Origin: Albugo candida
Taxonomy: Eukaryota; Oomycota; Peronosporomycetes; Albuginales
Direction: 5' to 3'
DNA length: 64,000 nt
NCBI GenBank assembly: GCA_040437565.1
Contig: JBDOQK010000036.1
Span: 1-64,000, forward strand
Positions 23,979 to 35,400 of this stretch are shown here, piece by piece. The notes under the pieces are model-generated. The model saw only the letters and a list, made by a program, of their open reading frames with translations. It was not told the origin of the DNA and made no database searches. The position numbers and the translations under genes are program-made. The stretch's first letter is position 1. Each line of letters opens with the position of its first letter.

Positions 23979-24510
23979 GAGAAGCATCATATCACGTCCA
24001 GATCAACTATCTGGAGGAGGAGGAGCAGGCACAGGAGCAGGCTCAGTAGAAGCAGAAGTAAAGGCAGAGAGAATAGCAGAAGAAGCAGAAGTAAAAGCAG
24101 AAGTAGAAGCAAAATAAGAAAAACGAAAAGCAGCTGCAGAAAATCCGGAAGGGAAAGAGAAGAGCACATTAGTACAACAGAGCAGCGTTGTCGTAACACA
24201 ACTGATTTCGATATAGATGAAGAAAAGGTAGACAAACGGTATCATAGTGACAAAAAAAGCAACGCAAACATTTCACTAGTTTGTGATCGCAACAGCAAAG
24301 GAACCGCAAAACGAGAACGAAGTACCGCAAAGAATAATGTGCCAAGCGAAAGGGAGTACTGGGCAGCGAAGAAATCGCGTAAGACAATAAGTATGTGGGA
24401 AGAGACTTATCGAGTCCGTGCCAGGAACACATCTGACTGCACAAAGTCAGAAGAGTCAGAATCTGATTCTGATGTGAAGTCCAACTGCTTGAGTGGCAAA
24501 GTTAAGTGAA
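23979..24510 (+). CDS. RS-domain exon, possible splicing-factor C-terminus
   Basis: From a possible acceptor at 23978 (ttttcgtag) an open frame runs to a stop at 24508-24510 (about 177 codons). It begins with dense Arg-Ser (STIWRRRRSRHRSRLSRSRS and onward), then a charged segment (REYWAAKKSRKTISMWEETY), and ends acidic and Ser-rich (KSEESESDSDVKSN). RS domains mark SR-type splicing and mRNA-processing proteins in the nucleus. No initiation codon lies at the frame's start, so upstream exon(s) must exist. None with an RRM or cyclophilin domain was found in 23.4-23.98 kb. The next gene (PAQR) starts 71 nt downstream on the same strand. The opposite strand shows a poly-Leu frame that is only a shadow. 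Confidence 0.45.
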
Positions 24511-24581
24511 ACGGTGCATGTACCGGTTATTATCTTAATACAAGCCTCCACGCACCGGTTGGTTCATTATTTGTTCACTTC

Positions 24582-26129
24582 TTGAAAGGAATGATCGATC
24601 ATAAAGCTGAATTGTCTCAAAAGACATGCAAGAGCACCGTTGCTGGGCAGTCTATAGCAGACTCAGCAAAAAGGAAAGTCCAGATAGTCAAGTCACGAGT
24701 AGCAATGCTTCATTCATTCGATGTCTTACATGAGGAAGGATTTGCTTATCTTGCGGATAATTCGTACATTCGATCGGGATATCGTCTGAATTACACTGTC
24801 CGCGACTGTATCCTTTCGCTGTTCCAACTCCATAATGAGACATTAAATGTATGGACACACATGATTGGCTCTCTCATTTTCTTGGGCCTGATAATGTATC
24901 TGATAATCTACGAGAACCAGAAGCCTTTAGGCGCAAATTCGATGGATTTTGATAGTTTAGCGGGTATCCGAGAGCAGTGGTTCGCAAGACAGAGATGTTA
25001 TCCTACAGATATGCCAGAAGACTTTTACATTTTCAACGGGAGACATACAAAGAGAATGATGATCGCTGACTGTTCTCCTATGCATTCCAGTCGTACAGAA
25101 CATGTTTTTGGCACAGCAAACTCAAAATTTGGTGATGTCTATGAGATGTCGAGTGCCTTGTTTGATCATTGTCTGCATCAAATTCCGAGCTTGGAGCGCT
25201 TGTATAGTCTTATGGAAGAAAATGCCGAGGAAGTATCCCAGAGTATCGCGTCACATATTGAAATGCTTCGGGAAGAATTAACTTTGGCCAAAGAACGGAT
25301 TCGTGAAGCAGCAATTTTGAATTCTTCGTCTGATCATAATCAAGCAGTTGCTGCAAAACTCCGTAATCGTGTAGAGGCATTTTCCGCTTTTTTGAAAGAT
25401 GCTGCTCATAATGTGGGAGCCGATATCCCAGTCAAATACGTTATTCACGAACTACGTGATGTAATGGATACATTACAAAATGGGATTGCAATCTTATCCT
25501 CAACTGACGACACTCATCACGTTCCACATTGGCCAATTTTCGTGTTCATGATCAGTGCTGTCGTCTGTCTAAGTTGTAGCGCCACATTCCACCTTCTGTT
25601 TGTTTATAGCAAACCGGTGTACTTTTTTTTGTCAAGGCTAGATTATGCCGGGATCACCATCATGATCGCAGGTTCCTTTTACCCTCTGGTATATTACTCA
25701 TTTTACTGTCATCCCTGGATTTGGCGCATGTACCTGACAGCTATCACGGTCATGGCAGCCGCAACATTCATTATCAGTCTCATTCCGGCTTTTGGGACAC
25801 CCAAATATCTTTATCTCCGGACAGGCGTATTTTTGGGCTTGGGCACATTCGGAATATTCCCAATCAGTCATCTCGTCTTTCATTTCGGTTTATCTGATCC
25901 ACACATCACACTAACGATCGGTCCTTTACTTTTGATGGGAGCTTTGTACGTTAGCGGAGCAGTGATCTATGCCACACGATTTCCCGAACGATTTTATCCT
26001 GGTCGATTCGACGTATGGTTTTCAAGTCATCAATTATGGCACATCTGCGTTGTAGCTGCGGCTCTGGTGCATTTCTTGAATTCGATACAGCAACTACAAT
26101 GGCGCCGTGACACGCCTTGTGAAAATTAA
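24582..26129 (+). CDS. PAQR / haemolysin-III family receptor with long inserted loop
   Basis: Single exon, 515 aa. PAQR proteins (adiponectin- and progestin-type receptors, Izh proteins) are seven-helix membrane proteins with a zinc-dependent ceramidase-like core. Seen: RSGYRLNYTVRDCILSLFQLHNETLNVWTHMIGS leading into TM1 (residues about 64-110, quoted in part), the first ligand region SCSATFHLLF (about 331-340), SRLDYAGITIMIAGSFYPL, and the terminal SSHQLWHICV motif near residue 485, which supplies His ligands. Unusually, about 200 residues (111-313) separate TM1 and TM2. That insert is acidic and contains a predicted coiled coil (MEENAEEVSQSIASHIEMLR onward). The start was chosen as the first ATG; a closely spaced ATG (MKGM) is equally possible. 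Confidence 0.93.
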   Translation: MKGMIDHKAELSQKTCKSTVAGQSIADSAKRKVQIVKSRVAMLHSFDVLHEEGFAYLADNSYIRSGYRLNYTVRDCILSLFQLHNETLNVWTHMIGSLIFLGLIMYLIIYENQKPLGANSMDFDSLAGIREQWFARQRCYPTDMPEDFYIFNGRHTKRMMIADCSPMHSSRTEHVFGTANSKFGDVYEMSSALFDHCLHQIPSLERLYSLMEENAEEVSQSIASHIEMLREELTLAKERIREAAILNSSSDHNQAVAAKLRNRVEAFSAFLKDAAHNVGADIPVKYVIHELRDVMDTLQNGIAILSSTDDTHHVPHWPIFVFMISAVVCLSCSATFHLLFVYSKPVYFFLSRLDYAGITIMIAGSFYPLVYYSFYCHPWIWRMYLTAITVMAAATFIISLIPAFGTPKYLYLRTGVFLGLGTFGIFPISHLVFHFGLSDPHITLTIGPLLLMGALYVSGAVIYATRFPERFYPGRFDVWFSSHQLWHICVVAAALVHFLNSIQQLQWRRDTPCEN

Positions 26130-28282
26130 ATAAACGTGTTTGAGCTGTGACTGTGACTGCAAAATTCAATTTAACATCACTCGTGTAATGTGCGTCAAAA
26201 ATCTATCACGACGCACTGGCCGTAAATTAGGATGGTTCCTGACCCGTACATGCATCAGACGTGAGGAGTAGAAGGTTATTATAGATACCGTTAGAACACC
26301 TGTGAAATAATTCATCTGTACCTATTGACGCTAAACTTCCGTTTCTTGTAATCGGTATGCCTGCGCTTGTGCTCACACGTCTATGTACAATTCCACAGCA
26401 GAGTTGGTTTTTCGGGCACGAGAAAAGCTACAATGAAATCATGCAAACGGATAGAGACGGTATCGTATTAATATTATAATCGAATCTATCACGAATGTTG
26501 ACGAATTACAAGCGAAGCAGAAAGGCTTTGGTGCAGTCAAACACTCGCTGAATCCTTCTCAGAAGACATAACCTGTCCAACATAGATTAGCGATTCTATA
26601 AGTAATCTCGTGATTCAAACTTAACAATGACCTTGGATGATGATGGAGGTGATAACTTGCACAACACAACATCAGGCAAAGTAGCATGCATTCAAATCGG
26701 AAGCGTAGCTTTTTTGATTTCTGGTACAGTGGATTTTTCTATAAGTAGCTCTTCTTATAAAATTGGTCGCAATCCTGCTCCACTGATCAGGATTTTATTA
26801 TGGTCTCCGCCAAAGAAATCGAGCGACCAAAAAGGAATTTCCCCTCGCCGAATTGAAAAATGCTAATCACACTGAGCGTATGCAAGTCATTCCAAAAAAG
26901 TATAATCGGTTGGAATTATTTCTCGGTCTTGACAAAAAATTAACAGCAAACGCTGCGGCGTGGCGCTCATTGGTTGGTGGTACACTGATGTCAGTTGCAG
27001 GATGCGGAGTATTGACATTGGGGATAGCTGCAATTATCAGTGTGTATAATGTAAAGTACAAAAATTCTCTCGAGCAAATATCAAAATTTGATCAGCCTCA
27101 TGATGATTAGCTCACAAACTTCAGCAACAAAATGGAATCTGAGCTCCTTGGAAGGCCACATTCAATCAGCAGGAAGATGCGCCTTATGGTACAAGCTCGG
27201 GATTGCATTTTATCCTCTCATTTACAGTGACCATGTTCTTCAATTGTAGCCGACAGAAGTATCTCATGAATTGAACGGACATGATGACGACCTCGAATAT
27301 CTTGCCAGCATTTTTCGAGCTGCAGCAGTAGAAGATGAGGAGGCATACTACAAAAACGACACGCAATCAATTAAGGATGAAAAAAGTAATGGAAATGAAG
27401 TAAAGCGCAACCTGTAGTTCCCGGGCATCAAGCAGTTTCGCCAGTGGACTGTGCTCGCATTATTTGACTTGAAAAATTTCTAGGTAACACGGGTCCAATA
27501 CATTGGATTGTAGCTGGTCGAATGGATTATTGACTCCTTGAACCTGTCGTACTCTCCTTTCACCACCATCAACTCATTGTATGTGGTATTTGGCAACTCC
27601 AAGAGGTATTTTCAGACGACGGTATGAGTATTCAATTTATTAAAATCACTTTTTATACGCTTCAATATCCGCTTCATGCTGTGCTTTTGAAAGCAACCGA
27701 TACATGACGGTATGCCCAAGTAATTACTGTGAAGTCGAATGGAAGACTTGCTTTGTAGGCTTTACAGGATTTGCCAAATCACAGATTTTGTGCCATCATA
27801 TGCGCTATATGGACTACAGGAACCTTTTGTGATACTTTGACTCGCTTCGGTCTGGAAACATCCAGGCCGCCGAAAACCAACTTACTTCCCTTTTAGCTTA
27901 CACTTGCTGCATCTTGCATTCCAGAAGGTTTTCCCTTTTGCTTAGCATTTGACGTAAACGACTCAGCATGCTACTCACTTCACTTCAGATGGCGATCATC
28001 TTTGTCTTCCTCTGTCCGACCGATAGGAGCGTACGGCTTTGCGCACTTTTTCCTCAATACATTCTATACTACTCAAGACTGCGCCAAGACGGTCAACGAA
28101 TTACTACCGCCAGAGACAATACATGAAACATTCTCTTCACGCGCGATTGAAGCCGCAACTCTTGTAGACTTACTGTGAAAATGGTAAGCACCGACACAAT
28201 TGACTAGGCTCAACTTAGCGATCGTAAATAAACTGCTCCTATAATGCATTGTGCTCGATTTAAAGATTTGAACGGTCGTAAG
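26130..28282. other. Unresolved region, probably a multi-exon gene or gene relic
   Basis: Plus-strand pieces look coding. 26,880-27,107 begins MQVIPKKYNRLELFLGLDKK and has one membrane segment (SVAGCGVLTLGIAAIISVY). An exon-like frame at 27,250-27,417 (acidic, DDDLEYLASIFRAAAVEDEE) follows a good acceptor. A frame of about 80 codons lies near 27,950-28,180. I could not join them into a single phased model, and I do not recognise the family. It may be a membrane protein gene or a decaying one. Confidence 0.35.
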
Positions 28283-29378
28283 ATGCGAATTCTGAACGCT
28301 GTACTCTTTTTGATGATTTTTGTCAATTCCATCGAGAATGAAGACAATCGGAAGATCCTTATAAACGAAGCCGAAAAAAAATTAAAGCATTCGTTGCAGC
28401 AGCAAATGGGACTGGTCAAAGAGATCAAGATGAGTTATAAGTACGGATATGAACTGTCAATTTTGTGATTTATTGCGATCACTTGTTGGTCTCTATGCAC
28501 AATGTAGATTCAACAAACCCGACGGGTATCAAATAGGAATCCTTTTAGATCCATGCCGTCAACATGAAGCCGATTGCTGTATGGACAGGTTTGGGGACCC
28601 GGTAAGTTATATCAGAGCTTCCCCTCTCTTTCATTATATCAGGAAAAACGCCAATTTGTAGACATACTTATCACCTAAAGCGTTATTGGAGAAGACGATG
28701 TCGTTATTGGATGAGGCGGGTAACTCTATTGATGCGAGTTTCAGTCGAGTAGGTGATCGGGCGACAATATTTGATTCCAATTGCTATGTCGACGACGATG
28801 GGGTGACACCTTATCGCTTGGTAAAAAAGCACGTACTCGGAAAAGGACTTGTTGTGAGGAAAAATTATAACAACGACAGCCTTTGTGTTGGTCGGCTTGC
28901 TGCTCTGACTCCAATTGAGGAAGTACAGTTTCCCCCTTGTTGGGATTGGAATTCTTCTGTCGATGCTCTCAGGCCTTGTCAATTTGTCGATGGGCGTGTG
29001 AAGGAGCACTGCGTTGCAGTTGGTTACACGCAAACGGCGTATATTTCCCAATGTTTTGGATCTTTCGCATTACGAGATGACTGCGGTACATTTTTGGAGC
29101 TCCACTTGGCCGATGATGAGCTAATTTTAAGTCAAACGAGACTTCTTGGTGAATATACTTCAGGATTTCGCACAACCACAATTCCGCTACATCACCGTGG
29201 AAATTCCTCGCGCACAGTTTGCAAAGGGAGATATGAGATTTGGTGGGTTTTGCGAAGAAAAAGCAGTGCTATTGTGTACAAGAAAAAGTCGTTTTTGATT
29301 GTATCACCCGCATGTGATTATAATGGTACCAGCAATAAATACGAAAACTATCATGCACTTGCGTCGGAGGGTGTTTAG
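28283..29378 (+). CDS. Secreted Cys-containing protein, unknown family
   Basis: Exons 28283-28440, 28508-28601, 28662-29378, joined in phase; 322 aa. The start MRILNAVLFLMIFVNSIENE looks like a cleavable signal peptide, which is why it was preferred over an in-frame ATG at 28244. The mature part has twelve Cys (for example DPCRQHEADCCMD, PPCWDWN, RPCQF, SQCFGSF, SPACDY), an even number as in disulfide-bonded extracellular proteins. No membrane segment, RxLR or other host-entry motif was seen. The 3' end faces the giant EF-hand gene: the stops are 45 nt apart, so the transcripts probably overlap. It could be an effector, a surface protein or a secreted enzyme. I do not recognise a domain. Confidence 0.7.
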
Positions 29379-29423
29379 TATTCCAAATTGTGGCTTATGT
29401 ATCAATTAATACGAGTCTCATGG

Positions 29424-32400
29424 CTACATCCTTCGTTTGTGAAGCAGAGAATGACACAGATTGCATTTGCGAGAATTGCGAGAATTACGATAGTAACATT
29501 TCGGGCATTGTTGTAGTGCCTGGTTGGAAGACTTTGCAGGATTCTCCGCTGCACAAATCTCACAATTTCGTGTTGGTTTTGTTTGAATATGGAAACAAAC
29601 GTGACACGCCCAATTCTTATCGTTTGTCTTATCATGTACGCAATGTGACGCTGCGCGATCGGCTGGCTTTAATGGTTGGCTTAATCGTACTGGTGACGCT
29701 AATGACGTCCGATGCTGTTTGACTGGCGATTTTGTGGCTCGGTCAGAAACCTGATGGTACGCTGATCTAGATAGTGGGTTGCATTTGGACTGTATAGGGA
29801 TCGAGCCGAATAATGTGTCCAAGTTGACTACTTCTCGTTTCTCAAGCATGTCAAAAAGCTCTATATAATCGATACGATCGCTTTGTAAGCCACCAATACG
29901 AAAACAGCGATTCATAGTTTCAGCAGCCTCAGCGTTTAGGATGATATCCAGGCGTCTAAGAGCAGCAAGGAATCCGTCTACGGTCACAAAACCAGTACCG
30001 TTCACATCGTACGATCTCACGCTCTTTTTGAATTGTTCAAGCGTGACACCTCGCAGTCTGGTGACTTCCATCAGCGCATATTTGAGTCTTTCTCGCAAAG
30101 CTTTGTGATCCTGCATGCTACAATTTGTGGACAGGATGGGTTCTTGTGAATTACCAATCTTTTGGGATAGGTGACGCCTTGGAGATTCCTTTTGAGGCGA
30201 GCATGGGTGCTTGCGATCGTGATATTGACGCTCTTGAGCTTCCATGTGTTCGAGCAAATTCAGCAGGTCAGTGTATCGAATTTGCAACGAGCACCCATTT
30301 TTCTCCCTTGTTCCGAACTGTTGCTCGATTTCGTTCATATCGTTTGTTGAGATCTCGCAATCGAGTACTCGTAGCACCGTTTGGCATTCTACAACACTTA
30401 TGATCCCAGTCTTATTCGGATCACATCGCTCAAGAAGTTTACGTCCGCTGATATTGTTCTGAGCAGCATTGACAAAGCATCTGACCAAACGCGAACGAAG
30501 GCTTTGTGAGAGTCTTAAGCTTTTCTTGGTCACGTTTCCAACGGCATCTTTTTCTACTTCCACGGCCGCGTAAAGTTCTTCTTGTACGATAGTGAGAAGG
30601 CTGTCGATATTATACGAGAAGGAGCCTGAAGAACAGCCTAACTCGGAGCTCTCTTCGATTTTTGGCAGNNNNNNNNNNNNNNNNNNNNNNNNNNNNNNNN
30701 NNNNNNNNNNNNNNNNNNNNNNNNNNNNNNNNNNNNNNNNNNNNNNNNNNNNNNNNNNNNNNNNNNNNTAAGCCACCAATACGAAAACAGCGATTCATAG
30801 TTTCAGCAGCCTCAGCGTTTAGGATGATATCCAGGCGTCTAAGAGCAGCAAGGAATCCGTCTACGGTCACAAAACCAGTACCGTTCACATCGTACGATCT
30901 CACGCTCTTTTTGAATTGTTCAAGCGTGACACCTCGCAGTCTGGTGACTTCCATCAGCGCATATTTGAGTCTTTCTCGCAAAGCTTTGTGATCCTGCATG
31001 CTACAATTTGTGGACAGGATGGGTTCTTGTGAATTACCAATCTTTTGGGATAGGTGACGCCTTGGAGATTCCTTTTGAGGCGAGCATGGGTGCTTGCGAT
31101 CGTGATATTGACGCTCTTGAGCTTCCATGTGTTCGAGCAAATTCAGCAGGTCAGTGTATCGAATTTGCAACGAGCACCCATTTTTCTCCCTTGTTCCGAA
31201 CTGTTGCTCGATTTCGTTCATATCGTTTGTTGAGATCTCGCAATCGAGTACTCGTAGCACCGTTTGGCATTCTACAACACTTATGATCCCAGTCTTATTC
31301 GGATCACATCGCTCAAGAAGTTTACGTCCGCTGATATTGTTCTGAGCAGCATTGACAAAGCATCTGACCAAACGCGAACGAAGGCTTTGTGAGAGTCTTA
31401 AGCTTTTCTTGGTCACGTTTCCAACGGCATCTTTTTCTACTTCCACGGCCGCGTAAAGTTCTTCTTGTACGATAGTGAGAAGGCTGTCGATATTATACGA
31501 GAAGGAGCCTGAAGAACAGCCTAACTCGGAGCTCTCTTCGATTTTTGGCAGAATACACTGCTCCAGGTCTTGAGCATCAAGTCGTAGTCCGAGTCGAATC
31601 AGTGCGTCAAATACATCTTGCTCGGTAGAACTTTGTCCTTCTAATTTATGCGACCGCTTTTCTTCTCGCTCATTTTTAAGACACTCCAATTGTAGCTTGA
31701 ACGATCTTAATTCTTTCTCGTTTTGGTAAGCGTCTTGAATCGCCCTGGCAATTACTTTGTGCGCGAGATAAGCACGAGTATTCTTGTTATTGCAAGCCAG
31801 ACGAACTTGACTTTGTGAGCCTTTAGTTTCCTTTGCATTTGATTGTTTGATATCAAATTCCGCGTATTTGAGGTCTCGCAAGAACAATTCGTAACTAACA
31901 AAAGACTCGGAATCATTGATTGTTCTGACGTATGGTAATAGCACTCGGGTAGCATCAAAGGTACGCATATTAAATTTAATTCGTTCCTTCATGAGCTCTT
32001 GTACAAATCTGCCAAATATATCCTGGAATATATCCACGCTAACAGCCTTCCGTGGCGGCATGCACCTCTCTTCCAACTTATCTTTTGTGGTTGTGGTCAT
32101 CGTAATGCAATGCTTCTCAAACAGGCATTTGAATGGGAATTTCTCGGGTAATTTGCCATTACAAATTGCAATTTCACGCACAAGTTTCAAATGCGATTTT
32201 TCTTCAGATTCGATCAACTTCTTTGCAGTCTGTAAAGGAGTCTTCTGATCTTCAGGCTCCTTATCTAATTCCTCGTTTGGCTTTTGCTCTACTTGGTCAA
32301 CGTGAGAGGAACCCAAAGATTCCGTCCGGGTTATACTTTGAGAGAGCGTATTCTCAAGCTTTTTGTCGTTGTCTTCCAGCTTCCCTTCCGCTTTTTCCTT

Positions 32401-35400
32401 CACTACATTTATATTTGCGTTCTTCACAAAAGTGACAAATTCATCAATTCCTACTTCACCATCTCCATTCACATCCATAAAATGGAGAAGTAGAGCCTCA
32501 TCTTTACCACCACGCTTGAAATGCGACCTCAAGCCTGCTTTATCTAACATGAACATGAATTCTTTACGTGAGATGGTCCCGTTGCGATCAGCATCACATT
32601 GGGTAAACAAGCTGATTAAGCGTTCTTGAGAATTTACTCCTTCACCACTTGCATCGATATAATCTTGTAAAACTCTCTGCAGTCGTCTTACATGATCTTC
32701 GAAAAGAACGCTAACATGTTCCGTCGAAGTGGTTAAAAATGTGGGCGTTGGTCCTTTGTCGAGAAGATCTAGAAAAAGCTGTGCACTAAAACCAGTGCCA
32801 TTTTCTTTGACGACTGTAAAACACTGAAGAAGTATCTCCAACTCATCTCTCAGATAAGGGTGACGCAAGCCTGCGCGCCAAAGCACTTCACGTAGCTCCT
32901 CGACATTGAGAGAGATAAATCGGTTTTTGCAGTCATCCTCTATCTCGAACACTTCGCGAAAAACATCTTTACATATTTCCGGCTCTTCTTTGGGCAGATG
33001 TCTCAGCAAATCACAATATTGTGCATGCAAACGACGTAGTAGCTTCATTGCCTCGTCTGGGCGATTTGTAATGTCACTATGGATATGCACTTCAGACGAA
33101 ACCTCCTCTTCATTTCTAGAATGATAACCCTTTAAAAGAGCACACTGTTCAAGTTTGTCGCAAAATTCCCGATAGTACATCTTTTTTTGCAATTGATCGC
33201 ACGAAAACGCATCCACAAGTTTCTTCATGTCGTCATCTTCGTCAGATAGAAGTCCTAGTTCTTTGATGACTTGCTGGAATGTTGTTGTAGATATGGACCC
33301 TGTGCTTTCTCTATCCAGAATACCAAACATACGCTGCATTGAGGCACAAAATGTGACGATCGTACTGCTATTCAAGTGTTCCTGCATAACAATTTTCTGC
33401 AAAACCGCATTGACATCGCTTCCGTCCTCTGTATCTCGTCTTTCTCGTGACAAGTACTCTCTTTTGTTATCAAAATCGGGCGACGCTGCTGACACTGACG
33501 ATGACGATTCAGCTAGATTGAATCGTACAAATTCATCAAAATCTATCCCACCATCCGCATTCAAATCAAATCGTCGCATCAAGCTCTTCACTTCTTGATC
33601 GCTCATGTACTTTTGTATGCCAAGTTCCCGAATAGCTTCTTCAAATTCTGATGCGACAATGCATCCGCTCTTATCTTTGTCTAAGAGATCGAATGGAATC
33701 CGAAAGTTATATTTCCCGTCCAATGTTTTAGCACAACGTCGTAATTCCTGTCGTAAAATTTGTACACCATCGCAAAACTGTGGGCTATCGTAGTGAGTGA
33801 TAAACTCAATCTTCATGTTGCGACGTTCTTGTATTCCTAAAACAGCAGCAAGGAATCGGTCAATCAGGATACTTCCGTGGCCACCACAATCAGCTCCTGT
33901 CCACTGCACCAAATAAGTAAAGTCTCGCAAATTTGGACATAATGCAGNNNNNNNNNNNNNNNNNNNNNNNNNNNNNNNNNNNNNNNNNNNNNNNNNNNNN
34001 NNNNNNNNNNNNNNNNNNNNNNNNNNNNNNNNNNNNNNNNNNNNNNNTCTCTCAGATAAGGGTGACGCAAGCCTGCGCGCCAAAGCACTTCACGTAGCTC
34101 CTCGACATTGAGAGAGATAAATCGGTTTTTGCAGTCATCCTCTATCTCGAACACTTCGCGAAAAACATCTTTACATATTTCCGGCTCTTCTTTGGGCAGA
34201 TGTCTCAGCAAATCACAATATTGTGCATGCAAACGACGTAGTAGCTTCATTGCCTCGTCTGGGCGATTTGTAATGTCACTATGGATATGCACTTCAGACG
34301 AAACCTCCTCTTCATTTCTAGAATGATAACCCTTTAAAAGAGCACACTGTTCAAGTTTGTCGCAAAATTCCCGATAGTACATCTTTTTTTGCAATTGATC
34401 GCACGAAAACGCATCCACAAGTTTCTTCATGTCGTCATCTTCGTCAGATAGAAGTCCTAGTTCTTTGATGACTTGCTGGAATGTTGTTGTAGATATGGAC
34501 CCTGTGCTTTCTCTATCCAGAATACCAAACATACGCTGCATTGAGGCACAAAATGTGACGATCGTACTGCTATTCAAGTGTTCCTGCATAACAATTTTCT
34601 GCAAAACCGCATTGACATCGCTTCCGTCCTCTGTATCTCGTCTTTCTCGTGACAAGTACTCTCTTTTGTTATCAAAATCGGGCGACGCTGCTGACACTGA
34701 CGATGACGATTCAGCTAGATTGAATCGTACAAATTCATCAAAATCTATCCCACCATCCGCATTCAAATCAAATCGTCGCATCAAGCTCTTCACTTCTTGA
34801 TCGCTCATGTACTTTTGTATGCCAAGTTCCCGAATAGCTTCTTCAAATTCTGATGCGACAATGCATCCGCTCTTATCTTTGTCTAAGAGATCGAATGGAA
34901 TCCGAAAGTTATATTTCCCGTCCAATGTTTTAGCACAACGTCGTAATTCCTGTCGTAAAATTTGTACACCATCGCAAAACTGTGGGCTATCGTAGTGAGT
35001 GATAAACTCAATCTTCATGTTGCGACGTTCTTGTATTCCTAAAACAGCAGCAAGGAATCGGTCAATCAGGATACTTCCGTGGCCACCACAATCAGCTCCT
35101 GTCCACTGCACCAAATAAGTAAAGTCTCGCAAATTTGGACATAATGCAGCGACGTTTTTTTCTATAGAAAGGGCTCTGACTTGCTCCCATAATTTCACAA
35201 GTGTTAGTTTTCCATTTCGTTCTACATTCAGTCGATCAAACACGCTCCCGCTGCTTGGCGCTGAAGGTGCATCAGAGCTCAGGTTTGCATCATTCGATGA
35301 CGAGAAACAACTGAACAGCTTTTTCATGTCGTAAGCTACGCTGGTTCTACAAGACCAAAAAATCAATCAGTAGCAATCGTATTGGAATATGTACCGTCAT

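Noticed and set aside
23987-24235. Minus-strand poly-leucine frame that looks like a membrane protein
   Set aside because: It is the antisense of the Arg-Ser-rich exon; the leucine runs come from the repeated AGC/AGA codons on the plus strand.
27184-27366. Minus-strand 60-codon frame with a signal-peptide-like start
   Set aside because: It is antisense to an acidic plus-strand exon-like frame, whose complement is naturally hydrophobic; no further support.
29390-29722. Plus-strand 110-codon frame with a hydrophobic end
   Set aside because: It lies antisense to the zinc-finger C-terminus of the EF-hand protein, where the minus-strand reading is clearly coding.
30125-30462. Plus-strand frames of 72-123 codons, repeated at 31,008-31,345 and again in 32.9-35.0 kb
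   Set aside because: All are antisense shadows of the EF-hand gene, repeated only because of the assembly overlaps.
29886-35149. Tandem internal repeats or recent paralogues of the EF-hand gene
   Set aside because: The copies look identical, abut 100-N gaps exactly and break the frame unless collapsed; assembly overlap is simpler.
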